Below are positions 23,601-35,600 of a stretch of DNA of 64,000 bases, piece after piece. The stretch comes from Hippopus hippopus (taxonomy: Eukaryota > Mollusca > Bivalvia > Cardiida > Cardiidae). Location of the stretch: positions 48,484,845 through 48,548,844 of the forward strand of contig OX328105.1 of NCBI GenBank assembly GCA_946811185.2, given 5' to 3'. The notes beneath the pieces are model-generated. The model did not search any database. It was given only the letters and a program-made list of their open reading frames with translations, and was not told where the DNA came from. The translations under genes and the position numbers were made by a program. Within the stretch, counting starts at the first letter, position 1, and each line of letters begins with the position of its first letter.

Positions 23601-26600
23601 TTGAGTTGGTTGTTAAAAAAAGTGGCTATTATGGATCCATAAGTATGTGATGGCATTCTTGGTATGATGGATTACAGAGATGCATTAAGCCCCCTTTTGC
23701 CAGAGCACGGCTCATATTTTTGGTGCTGAAAGTGTATTGCTGCCTTTCACAAATCACTGTTTGTTTTCTGTACAATATCACTTATTTTGAGCGACTTCTC
23801 TTTTTGCCACAGTGTTTGCAAAAGTTGTCTGTTATAAGATGTAAATAGAGTCCTCTGTAGTATGTTACGAAAGCATAATTAACTCTTTTAGAGCTAGTTA
23901 AATGAACTGAACATTCTAAGTCAGTAAGAAAGATGCAAAGATTAACGTTTAAAAGCTGTTTTTGTCAGAATATCTGGCAAAGTAGCAGACCGTGTACATG
24001 TAGATCCAAGATCAAACTGCAAATTCTGTCCAGGCTGATCTTGATTTACACTGTATGCATAAGCAATTAAATCCCCTTCTGCCCTACAAGAGTTAAAGTC
24101 CCTATGAGAAATGACATGGCACATGATGAGGTTTGGCCACTGTTTTAGTTTAAAAGCAAAGTTAGTGCTGCTACTATACAGGATGAAAACTTTCCACACT
24201 TCCTCATTTAAGTGTGATCGTAATCAGTAAGCTCAATTTTCTGCTAGACCTATCCTTTGTATCAAAATCAATTTTTCAATATCCCATGTATCTAATATTC
24301 CTCCCTGAAAAATTAACAATGAACACCTTATTTGCTCACTTCCTACTTACCACTAACACACAAAATATAACTTAGAAGGTAAAATAAAGAATGCACATAA
24401 ACAGTGAGGAACTATTTAACCTACATAGTGTGTAACAGTTAACACCTACTACAATACCTTTAATTTGGTGCATCACTGCAATGTGAAGATCAATTTTTAA
24501 CTTAAAAAAGGTATTAGCCTGCTACTGAAAAACTTATGCTTTTACTACCCTGAGGATGAAAATTTTTAAAACAGCGTTGCAGAAGCTGCAAAAATGCTTT
24601 TGATATGGACAAGTGTTGGAGAAGAAGCAAAACAAATATGCTACAGATATGGACAAGTCTTAAATACTGAATTCGTATTCCTTTTCGCGCAATATTTTTG
24701 AACACTATTGACTTGTATTGTTATTCATACCTAACAAATTCTATTAATTTGTTTGCTTGTTTGTTCATGCACAACCTACTCAGCGCACATCTCTGACATA
24801 CTTTTGTAGAATCAGCCTTTGGAGCATTTGCAGACAAAGAACAAATCTAGGCTGTCAAATAATTTGTGGGATATTATGACCACAGCAGTCCTAGTTTAGA
24901 TCTTGATCTTAACTGTCTGAAAAGTCACCCTTAGCCCTGTTCAACAATTCAAGGGTCAATTAGTTTTCACATATCAACACATTCAAGCCAAAATGGTAAA
25001 GTGATTAGTCTCAAATACAAATGCAATAAACACATACAACAAATAAAAAAAAGTTTGGAAATGAATGAATGACTGAATGAATGAATGAATGAATGAATGA
25101 ATGAATGAATGAATGAAAAAACAATCATCTGAAGAGAATCCTTTTTACAAAAAAATTATGATACTGACAGTATCTTGAAAACATCAAAAGCAACTATTTG
25201 TTTTAATTGTTGTTATTGTATTTCACAGACTTTGTCTTTTCAGACAGATATTTTCAATACAAAGGTCTTTTTTTTTTTCAGAGATACTTACAATAACCAT
25301 ATTTTTTCCTTTCTAATGAAAAATTACTTTGAAAGATTATAAAGAAACTGAAGTTTGGACATCTTCAACAAAGTTGGTTTCTACAAAACATGTACCAGTA
25401 TGACGTACCTCATACTATGAGGCAAGAACATCGAGTAAGTAATCAATCATTTTCATAAATTGTTTCGGCCAAAATCAGGAAATTAACTCTTTAGCTAACA
25501 TCTCATGTTTTAACGACCCTGAGGAAGAGGACTTTTAAAAGCATTGTTTTTTACCCTGTCAAAGACTATTCCCATCATTTTAGAAACATGTATTTTTATC
25601 TGTAAAATGTTGTCAATTTGGACGAGTCTAAAATTTTGTTCTCTTGTAGAGAGTCAATAAAGATTCAAACCTACCTCATGAGACTGTGAGGACTGAGCCA
25701 CAAACCCGCCACCATGACAATGAAACAGTAAACCTCTGGACTTTGGTTCAGTGTTGGCACTTGCTGTACCCTTCTTGCCCACCTGCTTTTTTCTTTTGAC
25801 CTGCTGATATAGGGAATATGCTGTTTAACACTTATCCTACAATATCAGTCTTGCAGGCTATTATGGAAGACAGTACAGACTAATATCAGTGTGCAACTTT
25901 TAGCAATTCGATCTTGGTCTACACTCACTGCCTCTCTTTAAATGTCAATAGACTAAAAGAAATGTGCCATGCTCTGGCAAAAGTGATATATAATTTCCTG
26001 CGTTTGAGGAACGAATTAGAAGGAAATTATTTTCCCTTTTTCGATGACGCTTCCATAAGTACCTGTAGGGTATGAAGCACGGGATTTATGATGGGCATGT
26101 TGTACATGTAGTTGGTACAAGGTTCAATCAGCTTTGTGAGGGCAACGCGTACAGACGTTTTTTCTTTGTACCTGCTTGTTGGTTTTCGGGAAATTGACGA
26201 CTAACTAACAGAGTTCATACAAGCTTTTCGAATGCAAACGAAGCTTCTTTTTCGAATAGGACTGCCTTGTTGTAAGACTTGCAGTACCAACTGTCGAACT
26301 GAAGACAAGATGTTTTGCACGAGATAATGTGTATTCATAAGATAAGTATTACCCGGTAATTACGAATCCTTATTGATGTACTGCGGGTCATGATAATTCA
26401 ATCATGATAATTCATTGTAGTGCATGGAAAAATAAGTAGATTTTGGTGTTAAAGATTTCACATTAAGACATGGATATTTATATATAATCACAGTCCATAC
26501 CTCTCTTCTTAATGTCACTTAAAAATGATAATAATAATGAAAATTGAAATTAAGTAGTCTTTGAAAATATCATTTCAGTTTTGAAGTTAATTATGCTTTA

Positions 26601-29600
26601 TGCTAAGTCGGTGTGAAATGCGACAACGTATGATCATGGGGTTAAAAAAAAAGGCTGCTAACACGACAAAATTAGATATTAACATTTAACATATTCCATT
26701 GTCATTAATGATTCATTACCTGACTTTTCAGAATTAAGATGAAAAAAAGGGATGGCAACATTTCATGACTGTATGGCTTGTGAGAAATAATCGTCTGTTT
26801 CACATTTGGCTTGTGGTGGGGGTAACACTTCCAGCGGGATTGCCTTTACACAAGTTGGAACAGTCAGGTGCATGGTAGTATGCAGACATAAAGAAGTACC
26901 ACAGAAGGAAATATCCAAATTAGAGAAGATAAGTAAAATTTATTTATTGATACAATGACCAGTCATTTAGTAATATAATTACTAAGTAGTTAAGAAAAAG
27001 GCACGATGTAAAGTTTGTGTACAGTATTTATATTACATGGGAAAATGCAGTTTAGTTAATACGATATGTATCAAGATTGTAGTGCTGATATCGCACTGGT
27101 AGAAAATTAAAGCTCACATAGTACTGTTTCCTATGATGGGACGAAAACAATGAGTTGGAAGACGGTACTTAAGTAATATCATGCCAGCTTAATAGAATAT
27201 TTGAAAACATTCAAGGTCAATTAAGGTTTGGTTTCTGAAGGGCACGCCATTTTCTATACATAATATGCTAGTTGCAGAAATGCAAGACATATGAACAGGA
27301 AATAACCCAAACTAGACATAGATACAAAAATTCAGTCCTTGGGTTGCACTGAATATGTTTCACAAAATTTCATAGAAATTTGCTGGCTTGGTAGAAATGG
27401 AGCATAGTTCAGAACAGTAGATCTACATTTGTTTAAAAAAAAAAAAAAAAAACCTTGAAAGCCAGATATATGGTAGGAATAGGCAGTCGTGACAGGTGCT
27501 CTGAAGTACTGAATTACATATCTATAGTGTGAGTACACTGTAGACGAAAAGGCTGTAATGCAAACGCGTAATTGTAGAGTTCGATCTGTACTGGCACTGA
27601 GTGGTTATCATCGTGTTAGGCCTTGCCCGCCTAGAAGCACCTTACTTGTTTCATGTATTGCAGTTCTGGGCATTCTGGATTAATTTACAACAGCACTAAT
27701 TCCATGTGCTTTGTAAACTGTAGTGAAAACGTTGAAATGCCGAATGCGTAGACTTAGATGTGCACTGGCACTGAGCTCGATGTGCGCTGGCATTGAGCGG
27801 TTAGGTATAACAAGTGTGCACTCTAGCACTGAGAAGTTTTTTCAAGCATTTGAAACTAAGTTGTAATGATTAGCTAGGTCCAGCACTGCGTTTCGTGTTT
27901 TTTGCACACTATAAACGGAAAGGTTGTAATGCAAATGCCTCATTGCTGAGTTGTGGATGAGTTCGATGTGCACTGGCACTGAGGGTTTATGCTTTGTGTG
28001 CACTGTTGCATCGAGAAGTTGATTTGTGCATCGTAACAATGTGATGTCATGATCAGTGCACTGCAGCGCTGAGTTCAATGCTTTATGTACACTGTGGACG
28101 GAACAGTTGTAACGTGAATGTGTAATTGCAGAGTTGGATGTGCACTGGCACGGAGCTTATGTGCGCTTGCACTGAGCAGTTATATCTTTGTGGGCTCTGT
28201 AGCAACAGGAAGGTCTTTTGTGCATTGTGGCACTAGATAGTCATGAGTTCGATGTGCACTGGCACTGAGCTTATGTGCGCTTGCACTGAGCAGTTATGTC
28301 TTGTGTACTATGTAGCAAAAAGGTCTTTCGTGCATTGTGGCACTAGACAGTCATGATTAGTGAACTTATAGCACTGATTTCTACGTTTTTTTCTATTCTC
28401 TAATATGGAAGCGTAATGCAAATAAGTACTTACAAGTTCTGTGTGCACTGGCACTAACTGTCTTAGTGGAATACTTGTGATTATTGCACTGTAGGATTTG
28501 GCTGTATGCTTTATGTACACTGCAATACTCATTTTTTCATTGGTTTTCTGTGTACGCTTGCACTGTGTGGTCTATGCCCCTGTGTGTACGGTAGCTTGAT
28601 AAGGGGATGTTTGTGACGAATATGAATACTTGCAAGGAGTTGGTGCAAACTGGGACAATGAGCGGTTATAAAAATTAATGGGGATCTATAGCACTGAGAG
28701 GTTATGTTATGTGATGTAGCACTGAGAAAGTCAAATGTTCACTAATGCTTTGCAGCACTGAGCTTTATGGCTAGTTGGCACAAGTAACTAAAAGGTTGTG
28801 AACTTTTGCTGTAAGTAAGTAACTAAGCCAAATGCCATCGATAAATCAGTTTAACAGTGCACAAAGAAAGGTGCACTGGAACATGTTTCGGTTCAACTCC
28901 AGGAGAATACATGTAGATAAGAATCTTTTTATATGCATATATAAATGACCACTGTAGTACTGGATCGATTTGGAATGAGAGTGAACTGTATACCTAATTG
29001 GCCTGTTGATTAAGGTGCACAAGTCTGATTGTTTGATAGAAACATGCAATGTAGCATTCAAAAGTTCGTTGAATACAAATGAAAGACTTGCAGTTGCGAA
29101 CATTAGCATTTATGAAGAAATGACTACATATAGCGATTGCATCACACTGTGTACAGAACTTTACTTTTTTATAATCCATAGACGTTATTGTTTGTAAAGT
29201 CGTAGAAATCACACAGATGATGTACTGGAGTTTTTGGTGGAGACTGTATCCTACTTCTTTAATTCGTTAAGTGGCATCCACAGCAGTTCGCACAGAAACG
29301 ACGACGACATAAATAGCGGTGTTGCAGTTGGACAGTGATTGGTCAGATTTTGAAGTGGTCATGAACTCTCCCTGGCGTTTCTTTTTTCCGTATTACATAT
29401 TGATTCCATTACTTAATTGCGTAAATGTTCAAGTTCTGGACTTTCTTTTACACATATTTGTGCTATAAAGTTAACACAAGTTCTTTGATAGGTCTTTCTT
29501 CACAGATCGTTCTTTTATAGTGAGAATTTCAGAGGGCATGAACAGAAATTGTTCAAGCTATCTGTTCAGAAAGAGTTCCATTAATACTGAGATAATGCAT

Positions 29601-32600
29601 TCCATGTTACAGACATGTCTTTCACAACGAAGAATAATCTGTGTTATGCTGGGGTTTTTTGCTTGTTTAGTATGCCTGCATTACTGTTGCTTAGTTCACA
29701 GTTATATGTTATGTAAATTACTGATGAATGTTAAATAAATATTACTGTGAATCGTATTTAACTGACAGTGACCGATATGTTTGCCTTGATATTTGATATT
29801 TCGAATATACGCTGTTTCATTTGAGTTCACAATTGAGCATGGTTGGGAATTCGTGCAATTTTTTTTTTTTATTATTCTTTGCTTATTGCGTCGAGTACAT
29901 TTGAAGATTAGTCATTGCCCAGTGATGGTACGAAGTTCCTGTACCGTTCGTTGCAATGATACATTTCTATAATTGCACCGAGTTGGCATTACACGTTGAG
30001 AAACGATTCCCAATCAATTCGTAAAAGTACTGGTACTGCTCATATGCAAATGACAGAGTTCAACGATAATTCAAGAGCTAAGAAAGACGTTTATTGTAAA
30101 AAAAAAAAGTTCTAAGCGTCGTTTTTGAGTGCTTAAGTACGCAGGTACAATTGCTTTTTCCTATTTCTTCAGTTGGATGTTCAATTGGTATCATTCGATA
30201 TTCCGTCTGTTCGCCTGTTCTTTTCGATCAGGTATATACGCTTGCTCTCTTAAGTGCTTACGTACCACGTTACCATTTGAATAAATATATAATATATTTA
30301 TGTTGACTTCTGTTGTACGGTGAGAAAGTCTAAGGGTTAAGGGAAATATAATTTCCTGCGTTTGAGGAACAAATTAGAAGGAAATTATTTTCCCTTTTTC
30401 GATGACACTTCCATAAGTACCTGTAGGGTATGAAGCACAGGATTTATGATGGGCATGTTGTACATGTAGTTGGTACAAGGTTCAATCAGCTTTGTGAGGG
30501 CAACGCATACAGACTTTTTTTCTTTTGTGAAAGTAAGCGTGCGTACCCATGGTTTAGCACTGTAGCTCTGAAGTACTGTCGCTAATTCCTTGTAAGAATA
30601 CCATCGATACAGTAGTACCATTTCCAAAAGAAATCACTTGATTTCCACAGGCTTTGTTATTGTCATATACAATTCATTTGTTTTCGGTAGCTTAAAATCA
30701 AATTCATTGAATGAGACCCAACATTCCATGGCACTATACTTTGACAAATGGGCACAGGTTTCCAGAGTTTTTTCTACATATAGTTTTTATCTCTGGTTTT
30801 TCCTGGGCGAGTCGGCCATAGAATAATTGATAATTGCAATGAACGATGCTCATGTTGTTAAAAATAGTGTTGAAAGAGACAAAAATCACCATTTCATTAC
30901 TAATGCATATGGTATTACATATTGTCATGTATTGTACATACTGGATTGAGCAGTAAGTTGAAAAGTGTCAATGTGTCATACATATTCATATATTTGTGTC
31001 GCTGCTCATACCAGCATTTCCGTTTGCTCAACAAAGGTTTTTGTTGTTGGTTGTTGTTGTAGACAAAGCATCTAGGAGAAGAAGTATAGTTCAAATTCGG
31101 TCAAGCTAAATATGAGTTGGTGTATTACTACATATGTTTGTTCATGGTTAGTTGGTGATGAATGTAATGTATTTGAAGACCTGTATATACGCTTGCTCTC
31201 TCAAGTGCTTACGTACCATGTTACCATTTGAATATGTTGACTTCTGTTGTACGATGAGAAAGTCTAAGGGTTAAGGGAATGCATGCATCTCTGTGATGCA
31301 TTAATCAAGCAAGTCATCGCATATTCTTGATCCATGAAATCTATTTTCTCTAACAAGCAACTGAATTATGAGGTAAATTGGTCCTTTGAGATGCAGAAAA
31401 TCGACCTTTTTGCAGATGCATTTAATCCCCTTTTTACAGAGAAGGCTAAAATTAATTTTCATAATAGTCAATGATATATATCTGGCAGAATATGATTTAA
31501 TATGTGAAAAAGACCTTACTATTCATTGATAACAACTTGCCTGATTTTGAAGAAAATAACTTCAGTAAAGACAGAGAAATCAAAATATGTCTATCTTTTT
31601 GAATGACGTAGACCATATGGCAACACCATAATGTAGCTATGACAATACCTCTTGTGTTTTCTTCAAAAACTTCTGTAACCATTTCTACCTCTATAAACCT
31701 TCAGTAAATTACAAGTTTTGATCAGTCTATGATACACGTAAGATGTATTTTGATTATTCTCTCTAAAATGAAACTGATACAACACAGGGCACAACTTTAA
31801 GATAGTTTGAAGAGATCAAGCTCATACCTCACAGAACATACAGTCAGATCTTCATATACTTTAAACATTTTTTTTCCAATTGCTTGTGTGCTTTTCAATG
31901 CCCTCTCCACAGCAAGAAAGAGCATCTACTCTTTTCCACACAATTCTGTGTTTTAATGACACTGAAGATGAAGTCTCTTGAAAATATTGTGGAAAAAGGA
32001 GAAAATGCTGGTAACCAGCATTTTTTCCTTTGCACACAATGTTTTCTTTCCTTTCAAACATAAATTCCAACAAATGAGTCACATCTAATTTATTGTCTGC
32101 AAAAACTTCAAATTTGTCAAAATTTTGTCACGTGGAAAAGAGCTAACATAACAGAGTTCACAAACCTACCATTCCTTCTCGTACAACATGTGATATAAGC
32201 CTAACGCTGACTGCCGCAGGTCCTGTGTGTGCACAAGGTGGGGTAATTGTCACAGTTTCATAGATATTTTCTGTGTGGGGTAGTTCGAAATTCTGAGGTT
32301 CCAAGCTGATCAACTCACTCACTTCCACTTGTGGGTATGTAAAGGCCCTTAGATGCTACAAAAAAAGATAATTATAACACACCTGGGCACCACTTAACCA
32401 AAGAACATGGTCAAACATAGGTATAAAGTTTCCTAAGTTTTTTGCATAAGTCAAAGTTCAGTGCTTTACTAAAATTCGCATACAAATATATCTTTTGTGT
32501 GTGAGAACATAGGCCAGAATATGGAAGCATATTTTGTACTCCACTGCTAAAGTGAAAGAAAATTTATTTTTTGATGAACATTTTTTTTTTTCACATGCTC

Positions 32601-35600
32601 AGTATTCATATTTGAAAAAAGCAGCTGACATATGAGATGACATACAGTCAAAGACATCTAGCTTGTGAAGTACATCATTTGTTTCCTCCATTTGAAGAGT
32701 GCAAAGTGCATGCTATCTTTTAATATCTCCGATTGAAGAGTTACCTAGATAATTACATACGCTTATTCACAAACTAACGGAAGTTTAATAAAATGGATTT
32801 AAGAATTTTGGAAATATGCATGTAAGCATAGAGTTACGGACATCATCTTGCTTTTGGAATTGTAAAATAAAATATGAAAGCGAGAACCAACTCACATGTA
32901 ACACTGGGGACTCTGGGATACTCCAAAATGCTTTACAAAACTTGATATCAGCTGTTCTCGTGACATTTACTACCTGTAACAAAACAGTCTAACCCTATAC
33001 GAGACAACCCTGTGATTTTAATACTCTTATGAAGGAAGTCTTTAAAAAACATAGTCCAAAAGAGGAGAAAATGCTGGCAACCAGCATTTTCTTCTTTTCC
33101 TTTCATGTTTTTCACCCTTTCCTACACTAATCCAATAATTTGCGCCACATTTTAAATATGTTTTATGCAAATGTTTTCAATATTATCAAGTCTAAAATTT
33201 TGTTGTCTGGTAAAGAGTTTCACCCTCTTTCTCTGCTTTTTATAAAATACATTTGAGCAACACTCTGGCAAAAGGCGGGATTAATGCATCTCCTTGATGT
33301 TTTATACCATGCAAGCCATCACATAACTATGGATCCATAAAATTCATTTTGTCTAACAACTGAATGAAAAATGAGGTAGAATGGTACATTGAAATGCTGA
33401 AAATTTACAACGGGCAAAGTTTTTGCACAGGCTGATATGGGTCATTACTTTTTGCAGATTCATTAAACCCTCCTTTCACAGAGCATGGCTCATATAAAAA
33501 ATTTGGTATTTCACTGTCTACATAATATTGATTAAGTTTATCTGTTTGATAGTTGTACCTACCAGTACACATAAAATACCAGCTGTAAGGAATTACTAAT
33601 ACAAGTTATATTACAGTAAAATATACCTGTCTCGCTCTCAGTTCCTGATCTACGATATATTTACTGCTATTCAGCAGAGAGGAAGCCAATACAATAACCT
33701 GGGAAGATTCTTCATAACATTCACTGAACGTTGCCATAGCAACCATAATACCCTGCAGAAGTTTCTGTATAGATTCACAAAACTGAAAGAAAGAAAATTA
33801 AATATTTACACAAAACCAATAACAAGAGGGCCAAGATGGCCCTGGATCACTCACCTGAATTTTTGAGAGGACCATAGCCAATTTTTTTTGAGGTATTGAA
33901 ACTTTCAAAACAAAATCATTATTTTGCCGAGCAATTTTGAAAAGGTCACCTGTAAAAGTCATTTCAAAATCTGTCACCACCTCTACAATCATCATCACAG
34001 CAATAATTTTGATGAATCAGAATTCTGCAAATAAATTTTTGGATAGATCACCCAAGGACAATTTCTTGAAGAAGAGCACATTCTTGATAGTGACTAAAAA
34101 GTCGAACAAGAGCACCACATGCAGGTGCCAACAATTGGCTGTTGTTTTTCGACGGATAAAGTTTCCCTAACAATTTTTGAAAAGGGTCACCCTAGGAACA
34201 TTTCTGTGAAATTATTTCAAAATCTGACCAGCCGTTCCAGAGAAGAAGAATTAAGAAATTCCTCTTCATGTCCCTGTAGTGCAAATAGCCCCCACCATCA
34301 GAGCCATGTTTTTTGACAGATCAAAATTTTGTGAACAAGTTTTGAAAAGAGTCACCCAAGGAACATTTCAGTGAAATGATTTCAAAATCTGACCAGCGGT
34401 TTCAGAGAAGAATCATTTTCAAGAATTTCTTCATGTCTGTATAGTGTAAATAGCCCACAGCCATCAGAGCCATGTTTCTTGATGGATCAAAATTTCTCGA
34501 ACACTTTTTGAAAAAGAGTCACCCAAGAAATATTTCTGTGAAATTATTTCAAAATCTGACCGGCCGTTTCAGGGAAGAAGAATTTTTAAGAATTTCTTAA
34601 TGTCCATATAGTGCAAGTGCCCCCCCCCCCCCATCAGAGCCATGTTTCTTGATGAATCAGCATTTTGCGAACAATTTTTGAAAAGGGTCACCAAAGGAAC
34701 ATTTCTGTGAAATAATTTCAAACTCTGACCAGCCGTTTCAGAGAAGAAGAATTTTTAAGAATTTCTTCATGGCCATATAGTGCGAGTAGCCCCCATTTAC
34801 CACAGCCATGTTTCTTGATGGATCAAAATTTCGCGAACAATTTTTCAAAAGGGTCATCCAAGGAACATTTCTGTAAAATTATTTCAAAATCTGACCAGCC
34901 GTTTCAGAGAAGAAGAATTTTTAAAAATTTCTTCATTTCCGTGTAGTGCAAGTAGCCCCCATTTACCAGAGCCATGTTTCTTGACGGATCGAAATTTCGC
35001 AAACAATTTTTGAAAAGGGTCACCCAAGGAACATCTCTTTGAAATTATTTCAAAATCTGACCAGCGGTTTCATCAGAGAAGATTTTTAAAGAATTTCTTA
35101 GAAAATTCCATTTGGTTGCCATGGTAACCAGAGTTTTTGATGGAATAAAATTCTGTGAACAATTTTTTAAAGAGGACCTCCCAAGGAACATTCCAGCCAA
35201 GTTTGGTCCAAATTGGCCCAGCGGTTTAGGAGGAGTTGATGTTTAAAGAATTGTTAACGACACACGACGGACGACGTACGACGGACAGCGGGTGATCCTA
35301 AAAGCTCTCCTTGAGCACGTTGTGCTCAGGTGAGCTAAAAAGAGTAGCATCCATGATACGTATTCACCAACCATTCTTGAGAACATTCTTAGTCTTATTC
35401 TTCAGAATTTCATCAATGTGAAAGTAAGAGAACTTTGATTGGCTAAACCAGCTGGTTTAGCCAATCAGCAGTTCTGTTACTTTCACAGTTAGAAAATCTT
35501 GAAGAATAAAACAAAGAACGTTCTTAAGAATGGTCGGTGAATACGGACCATAGCAACAGCAGAACATGTTAGATAACTCTAAGTAAAAAGACATCAAATA

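Larger units (their letters stand above)
25964..31455. repeat. Family B MITE split by a 5.3-kb composite insertion
   Basis: GTGCCATGCTCTGGCAAAAG at 25966-25985 is a family B end. The rest of that element (AATGCATC..CGTGATGCATTA, GCAAGTCATCGCAT, ATGAGGTAAATTGGTCCTTT, AGATGCATTTAATCCCCTTT) resumes at 31278-31455. Everything between is a later insertion. Confidence 0.7.

Noticed and set aside
25986..30525. Direct repeats 4.36 kb apart as LTRs of a retrotransposon
   Set aside because: No TG..CA ends, no primer binding site or polypurine tract, no gag or pol frame between them, and a second shared segment (Y) at the other end, which LTRs would not have.
31820..31860. A possible small LIPE exon with donor TCTGTGAG|GTATGA between exons 6 and 7
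   Set aside because: In the phase needed after exon 6 it meets a TGA, the acceptor side is poor, and exons 6 and 7 join in phase 0 without it.
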